64,000 nucleotides of DNA from Branchiostoma floridae (GCF_000003815.2 NC_049987.1:6336083-6400082), one strand, 5' to 3'; shown: positions 22,001 to 30,940, counted from the first letter of the stretch. Notes: generated by a model not told the origin, from the sequence alone. Made by a program: numbers and translations.

Positions 22001-23092
22001 TGGAGACCAAGTCCGCCACGTATTTCTGAAAAAATTCAGGCTGTACAGGGCAGGCGCGTCACCCCGTACTGGCTGCGTGCTCTAAAATCAGTTGGATTCC
22101 CTACAAGTTTGTACGGAGACGGTACTTACCACTTACGGATCCCAAAAGATTGCCCACGTTTTGGCACATAGACAAACGTACAGCGGGTTGTGCCCTTAGC
22201 TTAAGTGGTGTTGTATAGCACTTGTATTTGGATGAGCAAAACATGAGGTGAGACAGGTATTTCAGTATGATGGAACTTAGCGGCTGCTGTGCCACGTGCC
22301 TGCAAAGTGGTGTGTTACACCAAAGAGCGGTTAAACCTGCCATAAAGAGATACAGACAGTACCTGTGTTGAATTGTAGGGCCTAGGGGGAGGGGTTCAAA
22401 CCCTGGCTGATCTTACCAAAGAATAAGTCTAATTTGAGTGTCCTGTATGTTCCTGCAGCCCAACTGTTGCAGAAGCTTTTGATACTTATATTGATACTGG
22501 TAGGATGTGCTTGGAGATTGATAATTTGAGTGTCCTGTATGATAATTTGAGTGTCCTGTATGATAATTTGAGTGTCCTGTATGATAATTTGAGTGTCCTG
22601 TATGATAATTTGAGTGTCCTGTATGATAATTTGAGTGTCCTGTATGATAATTTGAGTGTCCTGTATGATAATTTGAGTGTCCTGTATGATAATTTGAATG
22701 TCCCTGTATGTCCCTGCAGCCCAGTTGCTTGAAATATTTCATAAATGTTGTCTTGATGACATATTTTGAGTGTCCTGTATGTTCCTGCAGCCCAACTGAT
22801 GCAGAAGGAACAGGAGGTGAAGGAGCTGAAGATGAAGATTGCCGAGCTGATGGCCCTCACGCCGGCCAGCGCCGACAGCACCATCACCGGCCTCGCCCCC
22901 TCCAGCTTCTCTCCCAAGTTCCGCCTGGGGCAGAGCAGCGACGACCCGCCCAGCCCGCAGCAGCTCTCGCCGGGCGGCGTGCTCGGGCTCAGCCAGAACT
23001 CCCTGGGGAACTCCCTGGCCCACCTGCACAGCCAGATGAGCTCCAGCCTCGACCCCAACGCTGCCATCTACACCCCAAAGAGCCAGCATTAA
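127..23092 (+). CDS. MACO1: Macoilin, complete, 12 coding exons
   Basis: Macoilin is a neuronal endoplasmic-reticulum membrane protein; its C. elegans orthologue tunes neuronal excitability (family knowledge). Coding exons: 127-212, 13324-13468, 13844-13970, 14623-14749, 15733-15911, 16377-16518, 17055-17267, 17912-18070, 19229-19417, 19828-19984, 21740-21875, 22791-23092 (stop TAA 23090-23092). The joined frame is 1962 nt, 653 residues; the human protein is about 664. I recalled the human sequence and matched it along the whole length: KRRNAD and RRPLKRN in exon 1, LEFRFEYLWPFWL in exon 2, MRLRKQK in exon 5, KADLQASRQ in exon 8, LDPNA near the C terminus. Phases agree at every junction. Two ATGs lie in tandem (127 and 130); either could start. 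Oddities are an apparent GC donor after exon 9, a weak GTTCTT donor after exon 10, and tandem decoy splice sites at six exon edges. Confidence 0.95.
3785..4158. promoter_or_regulatory. Cluster of five CACGTG E-boxes in intron 1
   Basis: Perfect CACGTG palindromes lie at 3785-3790, 3852-3857, 3875-3880, 3913-3918 and 4153-4158. Several are next to a repeated GACAGGTGCT block (around 3803 and 3891; a diverged GACAAGTGCT near 4169). The units look like two or three diverged copies of a ~90 bp repeat. CACGTG is bound by bHLH and bHLH-Zip factors. Function as an enhancer is inference only; the cluster could simply reflect the repeat. Confidence 0.35.
4990..5345. repeat. Interspersed repeat rich in GGGCAAGT / ACTTGCCC
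   Basis: The motif GGGCAAGT and its reverse complement, plus GGACAAGT, recur about eight times in ~330 bp, including a near-palindrome at 5089-5108. The arrangement resembles a short inverted-repeat or SINE-like element. I do not recognise the family and see no coding capacity. Confidence 0.45.
7395..7934. mobile_element. Inverted-repeat element (MITE-like), 540 bp
   Basis: A perfect 33-bp terminal inverted repeat pairs 7395-7427 with 7902-7934 (ends AGGCCACAGCAAG / CTTGCTGTGGCCT). There is also an internal inverted repeat around GTAAAAGTGACAC (about 7624-7712). No transposase is encoded. I could not identify a clean target-site duplication. It is probably a non-autonomous DNA transposon in macoilin intron 1. 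Confidence 0.65.
8005..8102. repeat. Local direct and inverted repeat of GTGCGTGCTC
   Basis: The block GCGTGCTCSGAGTCATGT occurs twice (around 8050 and 8087), and its complement GAGCACGCAC occurs near 8019, so the segment can fold on itself. No gene is associated. It may be the end of an old mobile element. Confidence 0.3.
10837..11016 (+). CDS. Possible small secreted peptide (unrecognised), inside macoilin intron 1
   Basis: The ORF from ATG 10837 (context AAAACC before the ATG; an upstream in-frame ATG lies at 10816) has a signal-peptide-like start: a basic n-region (MSLRSS), a hydrophobic core (FILAVLVLVF), then VESKP, where cleavage would be plausible. The remaining ~37 residues contain three Cys (in HCF, ICD and NCPSA) and one NQT glycosylation sequon. 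A splice donor-like AG|GTATAA lies at 10993-10998, so the ORF could instead be a first coding exon. I recognise no family, and short hydrophobic ORFs arise by chance, so this is a candidate only. Confidence 0.22.
   Translation: MSLRSSFILAVLVLVFKVESKPLEIHCFHDLFEICDLLTFQNQTLLNMYLYSRYNCPSA
11874..12085. mobile_element. MITE copy 1 (TACTGTAAATGC termini)
   Basis: The element begins TACTGTAAATGC and ends GCATTTACAGTA. The interior is strongly palindromic, with recurring TTCGCGGT / ACCGCGAA blocks. A second copy of the family lies at 33085-33279. It has no coding capacity. TA at both ends fits insertion at a TA target. It is non-autonomous and probably mobilised by a DNA transposase encoded elsewhere. 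Confidence 0.75.
12781..13351 (+). repeat. Tandem array of exon-2 acceptor copies with GT microsatellites
   Basis: The block CATTCCTGTACCTGAAGT occurs at 12844, 12961, 13091, 13211 and 13329; the last is real macoilin exon 2. Each copy is preceded by the same T-rich intron segment (TTTATTTGTTTG) and an AG acceptor. The first four leave exon similarity after about 25 nt and run into (GT)n tracts (longest about 12983-13021). Spacing is 117-130 bp, varying with microsatellite length. The array therefore carries four decoy 3' splice sites. Confidence 0.85.
13324..15911 (+). CDS. MACO1: Macoilin exons 2-5: multipass membrane domain
   Basis: Four exons (13324-13468, 13844-13970, 14623-14749, 15733-15911) encode about residues 29-221. 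Hydrophobic stretches are visible near residues 31-50, 78-98, 99-116, 123-140 and 157-175, consistent with the ER multipass region of macoilin. The segment ends in the basic motif MRLRKQK and a helix containing NEFYMQLLQQALPPE, the best conserved block of the family. Donors are GTGAGG, GTGAGA, GTAACT and GTAAGG. The acceptors of exons 2 and 4 are each the last copy of a tandem array of similar acceptors. Confidence 0.93.
14283..14665 (+). repeat. Tandem array of exon-4 acceptor copies, 136-137 bp period
   Basis: GGGATCTRTCT occurs at 14355, 14491 and 14628; the last is inside true macoilin exon 4. The two upstream copies carry a degenerate version of the first ~40 nt of the exon (CTACCGATGGTGTAGCTAT instead of the coding sequence) and are nearly identical to each other. 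Their acceptor AGs appear lost (AACAAC in place of CAGAAC), so these decoys are probably dead. Confidence 0.8.
16377..17267 (+). CDS. MACO1: Macoilin exons 6-7: low-complexity linker
   Basis: Two exons (16377-16518 and 17055-17267) encode about residues 222-340. The segment is polar and rich in Lys, Gly, Ser and Asn, and contains ELEYMENSLK, corresponding to the EIEYMENH motif of vertebrate macoilin, and SRENLSDGK. This is the variable cytosolic linker between the membrane domain and the coiled coil. The frame is open through both exons and the phases match exons 5 and 8. Sequence conservation is weak here, as expected for this part of the family. Confidence 0.88.
17541..17945 (+). repeat. 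Tandem array of exon-8 acceptor copies, 82-100 bp period
   Basis: Copies of ACTGGAGAGTGATATGAAGA start at 17547, 17634 (both decayed), 17716, 17812 and 17912, the last being true exon 8. The copies at 17716 and 17812 keep a good CAG or TAG acceptor and about 30 nt of exon, then reach an in-frame TAG (17756-17758 in the first). A donor-like GTAAAT at 17780 could turn the 17716 copy into a 64-nt poison exon. Confidence 0.85.
17912..23092 (+). CDS. MACO1: Macoilin exons 8-12: coiled-coil C-terminal half
   Basis: Five exons (17912-18070, 19229-19417, 19828-19984, 21740-21875, 22791-23092) encode about residues 340-653. Heptad-rich helices run through exons 8-11 (for example KRLKADLQASRQMELDLRS and LSAETRLKLDLFSALGD). 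The last exon gives a short helix (EVKELKMKIAELMAL) and then a Ser/Pro/Gly/Leu-rich tail ending SLDPNAAIYTPKSQH. Exon 9 ends AG and is followed by GCAAGT, giving the family sequence SRGECTE when joined to exon 10. Exon 10 ends at GAG followed by GTTCTT, a poor donor. Confidence 0.9.
18429..18640 (+). repeat. Tandem copies of the exon-8 donor region, ~86 bp period
   Basis: The end of exon 8 reads GTCAAA|GTACGC with the donor at 18071. Copies of this junction recur at GT 18482 (GTCAAA|GTACGC) and 18569 (GTCAAA|GTAAGG), each followed by the same TTTGGTTTGTTTTGTATAG intron segment and a TACCTTTAGA-ATGACACACCAG block (18429, 18515, 18601). This is the only junction in the gene where a donor, not an acceptor, is multiplied. 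Confidence 0.75.
20023..20225. repeat. Interspersed repeat, copy in macoilin intron 10
   Basis: This segment (beginning GGATCTGTGGTGCACTTCT and ending GCCATACTGGTATCT) is clearly homologous to 26236-26430 and to the shorter copy at 26653-26765. The shared core includes GCTGTGATCACGTCG and GTCTTCAGCAGGGCCCT. It has no coding capacity and I do not recognise the family. Confidence 0.65.
20480..21765 (+). repeat. 13-unit tandem array of 3' splice sites ending at macoilin exon 11
   Basis: The junction CCCCCRTAG|GTTCTRATGT recurs with the first exon-like base at 20503, 20606, 20710, 20813, 20916, 21019, 21122, 21225, 21328, 21431, 21534, 21637 and 21740. The spacing is 103-104 bp throughout. The last unit is genuine exon 11. 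A further degenerate unit may begin near 20341. Each unit has a pyrimidine tract and AG acceptor in the same phase as exon 11. The decoys would encode VLM plus about ten residues and then stop (GGTAGCTAA). Confidence 0.93.
21945..22207. mobile_element. MITE-like inverted-repeat element in macoilin intron 11
   Basis: Ends CACTTAAGCTAAGGGCACAA and TTGTGCCCTTAGCTTAAGTG are inverted repeats of about 25-30 bp. The interior is 200 bp without coding capacity. Flanks GTAGGGTA and GTGTTGTA may be a decayed 8-bp duplication. It is probably a non-autonomous DNA transposon. Confidence 0.7.
22431..22806 (+). repeat. 21-bp minisatellite and exon-12 acceptor copies
   Basis: The unit GATAATTTGAGTGTCCTGTA (21 bp) repeats nine times from 22520 to about 22708. 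Three copies of the exon-12 junction flank or end it: CTGCAG|CCCAACTGTTGCAG at 22459, CTGCAG|CCCAGTTGCTTG at 22720, and the true exon at 22791 (CTGCAG|CCCAACTGATGCAG). The minisatellite unit itself is the intron sequence just upstream of the acceptor. Splicing to either decoy would soon meet a stop. Confidence 0.85.
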
Positions 23093-25015
23093 GACGCGTG
23101 GCGGCCACGCCATACGGTCGCACCAGGTGCCGGTGACGTGCTAACCTCGCAAAACTATGCCGCCTCTTTTCTTTAATCTTTACCTGCTGCCTTAAGAGCC
23201 CCAAAAACTTTCTTTTCACTCTCATTTCTCCTGTCGGCTTGCTAATTGTGAGCACAGCCTCACCCAGAAATGGCAAGATTTCACGGCAGCAAATTTGGAA
23301 AAAAAGCAATAAAGCAAAGGATGACTTAAAAGGGTTGAAGTTAACAGAACGTGTTGAACACAAAGTTACCCAGGATGGTACACAGATGAACTGTCTCTTC
23401 TCTGCTGGTCGGCAGCTACTTACCTTGAAGTCTTAAGTCTCCTTAAGGGTGCCCAGCATTTCTGAGAAACTGTGGAGGCTATTTTCTTGGCATAATGTTT
23501 TCGTGAAGCTCAGTGAAAATTGTAGCGATGCTCAGAGGAGCGCTACATTGCCTTTGTGTACCAGTGGCGTATAATTTATGGAAATCCTTTTGCAAATGTT
23601 TTAATATTGTGTTTTGCAAGTCGTGCATTGTGAGAAAGATGGTAATCGAAATCTGTAAGTAAAACTGCTTAGCAATAATGATAGTGGCGTCATATAAGTG
23701 AAGTACTTTGTATATGGTGAAAGTCGAAAGAAGAAATTGAAGTTAAACGTATCCAAATTTATATCTTCAGAAGTACTAAAGAGTAGAGAGTATCATTTAA
23801 AGTGTATGTGTGTATTGTCTTGAATTTTGTACTCAAGTATCAAAGTATCGTGTTTGTAGATGGTGGACTGATCGCACATTTATTAATTTTGTAGATGCAC
23901 CCAGTATGGTTTTAAGAGTGTCCACGTGCCTATGATATATAACTGAGGAAAACAAGTACTACAAACACTGGTACCTCAGGTCAGCTTTTCAGTTCTGTTT
24001 CCAGATTGTTAACCTGAAAGACTTTGCTGCAAAAAGAGCAAGAAAGAAACTGCTGAGAACATTTTTTTCAATGTATCTTATCTTCTGTAACTGACTTGAA
24101 AATTCATTCACGAAAAAGCAAAAAGAAATCTTGCAAACAGTTTTGTAAATTCCTATGTTATTTTACAAAGTGAATGTGTAAGCCATTCAAATATTAAGAA
24201 CTACATTGTTGTGGCAACTGTAAATTGCTTTGCAGGAGAAACTATAATTAATTAAGATTGAGCCATCAACACTAATTGAAACATTAGTCTATACATTTTT
24301 GAATGACTAACAACTAAAGAATCACATGCATAAAGAGTTTGCTACATTACACGATTGCCTTCTTGGTGCAGATAGAAACATATATTTGAAAAGTCCTGCA
24401 TTATGAGATCTCCATATATCGGAGTTTTGAAAATGGCAACAATAGCATTGTATGGTCCACAATGGCAACAATAGCATTTCATTTTCCAAACGTTGCAAAA
24501 ATCCTAGTTTAGAAAAACAAAAAGACTGGATTAACAGCATTCTCAAATCTTATTTATCTTTGCTTCAGTGGCTAACAGACCCAGCCATGCCGTTCTTTTC
24601 AGGGTGCCGTTTTGTTTTGCTAGTTTTCCTCATGCCTCTCAACAGTGCTTCTCAATGCTGGGCTCCCCCTTCCCTGTACTTAAAGCCATAACGCGCGTCA
24701 CCGGCGCCTGGTGCGACCACACTCTTTACAAGAGAACGTTGAAGGAACGGACTACTGGAACTGATATCTTTAACGACTAAGAGCAGCGGAGAAAGACAGG
24801 CTATCAGCTGGGGTTGGCTAACACGGACCCCGCTGTGCCGTAGCTGTGTGCGTATGAGTTGCGTATGGGTTATCAGCCCTGTGGGCGATACCTGCCCCTG
24901 TGACGTGGGGCATACTGTGTACTTGTGTGATACGTACTATACTGTGGAGGGAGGGGGTAAAACGGAATCTCCTTTCTGTGATAACTGTTACAATAAAACT
25001 GCTTATCCTGCAGCA
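23093..25015 (+). other. Macoilin 3'UTR and downstream region
   Basis: After the stop codon there are about 1.9 kb of AT-rich DNA without recognisable coding sequence. Candidate polyadenylation signals are AATAAA at 23308-23313 (proximal) and at 24992-24997 (distal, in a run ending before more repeat-like sequence). The choice between them cannot be settled from sequence. Confidence 0.5.
24992..24997 (+). terminator. Candidate polyadenylation signal of macoilin (AATAAA)
   Basis: AATAAA lies about 1.9 kb after the macoilin stop, and no other gene intervenes. An alternative AATAAA lies at 23308-23313. Confidence 0.4.
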
Positions 25016-25114
25016 TAAAACAATACAGTCTACTGTTTTAACTTTTCTGTGTCGTGTGATTGTACATGTAGGGCCATAGTAGTATTGTCCAGCATTTGGT
25101 TATACTCTGCTGGG

Positions 25115-25640
25115 ATCCATATCTATGCTAATGGGTAGGCAGCAGTTGGCTACATCACCTTGTGCCGTTAAGAAAACATTAGATACATGTATCATGATAC
25201 TGGACAAGAGTGCCAATGTTGCAAAAACACCAGGAATAAGTCAGAACCTTATGTCTCCTTTGAGAAAGCAGTGGAAGATGAACTACATTTTATTTGTCGA
25301 TGTTCATTTTACACTTCCGAAAGAAGAAAATTCTTCCTTAAAATCACTGAAACTTTCCCAAGCTTCTCACATCTTACAGACCAACAAAAAACAATATTCT
25401 TGCTTAAGTCGTCCAACCCCTTTATCTATGAATATGTTCATCTCCCACTGCACACAGAAAAGAAGTCAAACCCATTAGACAGCTTATTGTAGAAGTCGAT
25501 TTAGAATAGATCTTTGACGTTCATCAATAAAAATCATTTTTTTCCTTGTTGAGTATACATTTATGTTATGTATACCACGCTGTTTGCAATTAGCCTTCCG
25601 GCATGAGTTTGCAATAAAGATTACTTACTTATTGTTAATA
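25115..25640 (+). mobile_element. Decayed non-LTR retroelement 3' end (CR1/L2-like)
   Basis: The ORF 25187-25492 has the zinc-knuckle-like tail typical of CR1/L2-type ORF2 products: CQCC, then EDELHFICRCSFYTSERR, then a helix FPSFSHLTDQQKTIFLL. It is followed by a short 3'UTR and GCAATAAAGATTACTTACTT (about 25611-25630), like the A/T-rich 3' tails of these elements. The reverse transcriptase and endonuclease parts are missing, so it is a 5'-truncated relic. Confidence 0.65.
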
Positions 25641-26235
25641 TATATCCCAGCTATTGGGAACAACAAGAAGACTTTTTGCGTATATTTCTTAAATCTCTTT
25701 CATGTTTCTATCCCGATTTAGCCAAAATTTGTCAATTTATTAGCTAATGTCCTCAATTAACTAAATTTCAATTTCCATGCTCAATAATTTTTTTCCTGCC
25801 CAGACGAGTTATTATGTGACCTGTCAGCATCTAAAGGGCCCAAACAGTATCCAATTGCATATCAATTCAATAGGATATAAAAACTCCAACAAGATTTCTC
25901 ATGTGTCACTGACGAGAAACAGCAGATATTGTTTGAAACATCTGACTGTTTCCAAAATCATGTCCAGTTGCTTGAGTAACTGCTTTTTTGGTGTATCTTA
26001 TTACCTGGATGTCTAATCTTCATCAAAGTATCCAATTGGCCCCTGGATCCTGTTTTAGCCCTTTTGATACTGTCAGCCATCGGTTAATCTGCTTGTTGGA
26101 GACCCTGTTGGGCCTTACTGTCGACCAGGTGGGCCTTGAGAACAGGTTGAGCCTTGCAGACTGGATGGGCCGTTTGGACCATCTCTTCCATCCCTACCGA
26201 GTGCTCTTGACAGACCGAGGAACCCTAGGCCTCTT

Positions 26236-26897
26236 GGATCTGTGGTGCACTTCTGCACTATCCCAAAAGGTGGCGCTGTGATCACGTCGCCAGTCTTCAG
26301 TTGATCCCACGCGTACGTCTTCAGCAGGGCCCTCGGGTTAGCGGATCCATGACAGGCTATCATTTTCTGTTACAGTGAATAACTAGCTACAGTGCAGTTA
26401 GGTTCATCATAGGCCATACTGTTATCTGATACAACTTAAATGATCTATAATGACTCAAAATCCAGTGAAAAGCGCATCGCCTACACCTGTGGTCTGCTCA
26501 CGCAAGTTGTACTTTGCTCATTCTGCTACCTTCGCTGATGTATTCTTTCTGGGTTGGCTGTTTATGAGTGTGGTGTGTGTGTGTGTATTGCGATGCATCA
26601 GTGTGTGTGAGTGTGTGTATTGCGATGCATCAGTGTGTGTGAGTGTGTGTATTCTCGGGTTAGCGGCTCCTTGGTCGGTTAACTAGGCAATCGTTTTCCG
26701 TTACACTAACTTACAGTGAACAGCTACAGTGGAGTCAGGTTCATCATAGGCCATACTGTTATCTGATACAACTTCAATGATCTATAATGACTCAAAATCC
26801 AGTGAAAACTTAAGCGCATCGCCTACACCTGCTCACGCAAGTTGTACTTTGCTCATTCTGTTACCTTCGCTGATGTATTCTTTCTGGGTTGGCTGTT
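26236..26897. repeat. Two further copies of the intron-10 repeat, tandemly arranged
   Basis: 26236-26430 matches 20023-20225. The second half of the unit plus following DNA (about 26335-26565) is then repeated at about 26653-26895 (shared blocks TAGGCCATACTGTTATCTGA, GACTCAAAATCCAGTGAAAA, CACGCAAGTTGTACTTTGCT). A GT-rich minisatellite separates the two. Confidence 0.7.
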
Positions 26898-27018
26898 TAT
26901 GCATATGAGTGTGGTGTGTATGCATTTGTGTCTATTGTGACTCGTTTACCTTCGCTGATGTATTCTTTTCTCGGTTGGCTCTTCATGATTGTCGTGTATG
27001 TGTGTATGTGTGTGTGTG

Positions 27019-27049
<31 letters not shown>

Positions 27050-27530
27050 TGTGACACGTTACCTTCGCTAATGAGATATTCTTTCTAGGTCGGCTGTTTG
27101 TGAGTGTGCGTATTGCATCAGTGCGTGTGTGAGTGTGTATTGCGATGCATCAGTGTCGGAGTGTCTGTACGTATTGCGATATGCATCAGTGCGTGTGTGA
27201 GTGTGTATTGCGATGCATCAGTGTCGGAGTGTCTGTACGTATTGCGATATGCATCAGTGCGTGTGTGAGTGTGTATTGCGATGCATCAGTGTCGGAGTGT
27301 CTGTACGTATTGCGATATGCATCAGTGTGTGTGTGAGTGTGTATTGCGATGCATCAGTGTCGGAGTGTGTGTACGTATTGCGATATGCATCAGTGTGCGT
27401 GTGCGTGTGTATTGCGATGCATCAGTGTCGGAGTGTGTGTACGTATTGCGATATGCATCAGTGCGTGTGTGCATGTGTATTGCTATGTATCAGTGTGTGT
27501 GTAGGGGGGGGGAGTATGTGTATTGCGATG
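26570..27530. repeat. GT-rich microsatellite and 68-bp minisatellite
   Basis: A (GT)n tract lies near 26996-27050. From about 27115 to 27490 a 68-bp unit containing ATTGCGATGCATCAGTGTC and ACGTATTGCGATATGCATCA repeats five to six times. Overlapping Cys-rich ORFs at 27133, 27201 and 27269 differ in start by exactly 68 bp and are products of the repeat, not genes. Confidence 0.8.
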
Positions 27531-28572
27531 GATATTTATGACGATGGCCTCAAATTACTACATGACTTCACCTGCACAAATGTCTGAGAGCGTGCGTGCG
27601 CATTAATTTGGCATCACGGTCACATTGACGTGCGCGAGCACTTGCGCACGAATATGCACAGGATATCGGAAATCGCAGTGTTCCTGAATTAAAACAACGA
27701 TTAGAAATGCTTGTGATACTTGACAGCCGTCAAATTGACAGATTTCGGGAATGGAGAAATCAGGAATGACTCCAACTGGGAGTCCCAGGGGGATTTTAAA
27801 AACTATTTATTTGAATTTGGTATTTGAAATTAATCATAACAATACAAAAAAAACATTAGGTCATTGATAACATGTTTCTTTCACATTTTACTTATAGAAA
27901 TGTTCGTATGTATATATTACTTGTGGTTACGTGTAGATCGTCGCTTTCTGAAAGGTTCTCATATCCAAATATCACTTCGTTATGCAAAAAAGAAACTGTA
28001 CCATTCGAATTCCGAAATGATTTTTTGACAAATTCCTTTGTTACCTACCGTAGATTCCACTCGATATAGTCCACTTGTATTGTAGTAACTGAAATTCTTG
28101 TAATATAACGTACATGTGTAGTATTAGACTGTAACTTTTGTTGTCTATACATTGCCATATACATTGTCACTTATTAAATTGTTGCACAATAAACCATCTA
28201 TCTAAGAGTATATATCTAAAGTTGTGAAAGAAAAACCAGCTTGAGCCAATTTAGTGGTGTTTTTGCCCAACAATAGATACAACTTTCCTTTCAGGTTGTA
28301 TTGTTGTGTTGGATTGTATAATCTTAAATCCCACAGATAATGTTGTACTTTTATTCGATTTATGAGTGAATCGACCTTTATCTTGCTGCCAAGGTGAATA
28401 CTAAAAAAAAATTAGTATGACGACATCAGGGGGTTACGTCACACGACAGTGGCGACATCTGGCGGTTAAAGTGTGTTATGCATCAGTTCGATGAGGAGTT
28501 TGTCATTGCAAGTGTTGTGGCAATATATAGTGTTTCTTTGACTAAAATAATCTGAGCGCGAAAGGCATGTGA

Positions 28573-28761
28573 GATTTTCGCAAGGTACAATTAAGTCCCC
28601 AAGACAAGAGGGTTTGTCCATTCTGTTCAAATGAGATTGAAGATGTACGTCACGTTCAAAGCTGTTCACATTTCTTTCCACAGTATATAATAAAATTCCA
28701 CTTGCTCAAAAAAGATAGAACCTCTTTGGTGCGATCGATAAAATCTGACTACATTCTGTGA
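28573..28761 (+). mobile_element. Non-LTR retroelement relic, ORF2 C-terminal fragment
   Basis: The forward frame from 28573 to the stop at 28759-28761 reads RVCPFCSNEIEDVRHVQSC and onward, with the C-x2-C, E-D-x-x-H and C pattern of the C-terminal zinc knuckle of CR1/L2-like reverse transcriptases. No ATG or upstream domain is present. It is a short relic unrelated to neighbouring genes. Confidence 0.5.
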
Positions 28762-29523
28762 GGAGATAACCCTTACTGTGTACAATTATATAAATGCGCT
28801 AAAGAATTTTAGACCTAAGAATCAATATTGTAAATGATACGGTAGAGTCGGGTAGATTCAACATTTCGATTTATTCATATACATAAAAGAAGAACATTGT
28901 ACATGATACAATGTATGGCAACAACTACTACACAAAGTACAAAATAGAGAAATATGATAAAGCTTAACAACCTCTAGTTGACGTAACAATAAGGAGTAAC
29001 ATAATCATTTGATACAGTATTGCAATGGAGCAGGCTAATCATTAGTTTCGGTATTCTTTCTAATAGCGGAGCAGTCCTTGATATACTTAGTATTTGCCTA
29101 TTTTTGCATGATGGGAGTTCTGACATCTAAATATACATATACGTAGGTAATTCATTTGTATACACTTGTTTGCATTTACATGCATAAATGTGTAGTTGTG
29201 ACCAGTCACTCATACATGTAAACTTGAACTACGTGGTGCCAGTACAATCACTACTTATGCATGGTACGGATTCCTTTAGGCAGAAATAGAGTTATAGTGC
29301 TAAGTTTTCCCCCTTGAGCCAAATGTTCGACGCCTACGATTTAGGTATGTGCAATCATTTTTGGTGGCATGTGCATGTACCTTCGTGAACAGTATAAATC
29401 TAGAAGATGTAGGTGGGTCCGTATGATTTTCGTAGGGGCCAGGAAAGCAAAGGACAAAGTGTGAACCTCCCAGTGGCTTCTACATCATCGGATACTACAG
29501 AAGAACTAGTCGACTGAGTAACA

Positions 29524-30940
29524 GCGTGCTTGCCGCGCGGAGAGCCCGCTCTAGCGGTCTTGTACCCGTGGAGACTGTGACGGGACGAGCCGTCCACACA
29601 CCCGGGAAACCACAACTCCTGCCACGGGGAGGAGAGTGGGGCAAGAACCGCCTAATTCTGTACAGACTACCCTGTGATACAATGCCAAAGCTTTTTCTCA
29701 CCGCGCAGTGCACCAAACACCGGGGATATCTAATTCCCATGGCAGCACGAGAGAAACCTGACTTAATACATGTTACGTAGGATTGTAGATGTATCCTGGT
29801 CTTGGCGCTGATTTGGCCACTCACTACTCTCCGAACAGAGATTCGGCTCGGTCTGTTTTAGGCGTTTTTATCGCATTTTCTTTGTGTCTCGCGGCCCCAA
29901 ACCTCTGCTTGGAGAGTATCCACTCATGTCCTGTACGTGGAAGGGAGTCCGAGGTTTCCCCTGCAGTGTGTGCCACACGGACAGCCTGTTCTATAGCGGA
30001 GGCTGTGACGGGACGAACCGTCCACACACCCGGGGAAATCACAACCCTGTCACGGAGAGGGGAGTGGGGCAAGAACCGCCTAATTCTGTACAGACTACCC
30101 AGTGATACAATGCCAAAGCTTTTTCTCACCGCGCAGTGTACCAAACACCGGGGATACCTAATTAAGTAATTCCCATGGCAGCACGAGAGAAACCTGACTT
30201 AATACATGTTACGTAGGATTGTAGATGTATCCTGGTCTTGGCGCTGATTTGGCCACTCACTACTCTCCGAACAGAGATTCGGCTCGGTCTGTTTTAGGCG
30301 TTTTTATCGCATTTTCTTTGTGTCTCGCAGCCCCAAACCTCTGCTTGGAGAGTATCCACTCGTGCCCTGTACGTGGAGTCCGAGGTTTCCTCTGCAGTGT
30401 GTGCCACACGGACAGCCTGTTCTATAGCGGAGACTGTGACTGGACGAACCGTCCACACACCCGGGAAATCACAACTCCTGCCACGGGGAGGAGAGTGGGG
30501 CAAGAACCCCCTAATTCTGTACAGACTACCCTGTGATACAATGTAATACAGTGTGATACAGAGCCAAAGCTTTTCTCGACGCGCAGTGTGTACCAGACAC
30601 CAAGTATCCTAATCAACAGCACGAGAGAAACCTGACATAATACATGTTACGTGAGGTTGTAGATGTAACCTGGTCTGGGCGCTGATTTGGCTACTCATTA
30701 CTCTCCGAGCAGAGGTTTGGCTCGGGATGGGTTTTTAGGCGTATTTATCGGGCTTTCTATTTCGTTTTCTTTATGTCTCGTGGCCCCTAACGTCTGCTTG
30801 GAGAGTAGCCACTCGTGCCCTGTACGTGGAGTCCGAGGTTTCCTCTGCAGTGTGTGCCACACGGACAGCCTGTTCTAGAGCGGAGGCTGTGACGGGACGA
30901 ACCGTCCACACACCTGGGGATACCTCAACTCCTGTTTTAG
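29524..30940. repeat. ~430-bp tandem repeat, about 3.3 units
   Basis: The block GACGGGACGARCCGTCCACA (one variant with GACTGG) occurs at 29579, 30007, 30438 and 30891, giving periods of 428, 431 and 453 bp. Copies are highly similar, including TGCCAAAGCTTTTTCTCACC and CTTGGCGCTGATTTGGC. ORFs of 100-126 codons arise on both strands but shift between copies and match no family, so I treat it as satellite-like DNA. Confidence 0.85.

Noticed and set aside
22486-23067. 193-codon minus-strand ORF over macoilin exon 12
   Set aside because: It is formed by the 21-bp minisatellite (a multiple of three) and the antisense of the coding exon; the sense strand clearly encodes macoilin.
27133-27587. Cys/His-rich ORFs resembling a metal-binding repeat protein
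   Set aside because: They are the same 68-bp minisatellite read in shifting frames; starts differ by exactly one repeat unit.
29789-30536. Repeated ORFs of 100-126 codons in the 430-bp array
   Set aside because: The frame is not maintained between copies, ORFs exist on both strands, and no domain is recognisable.
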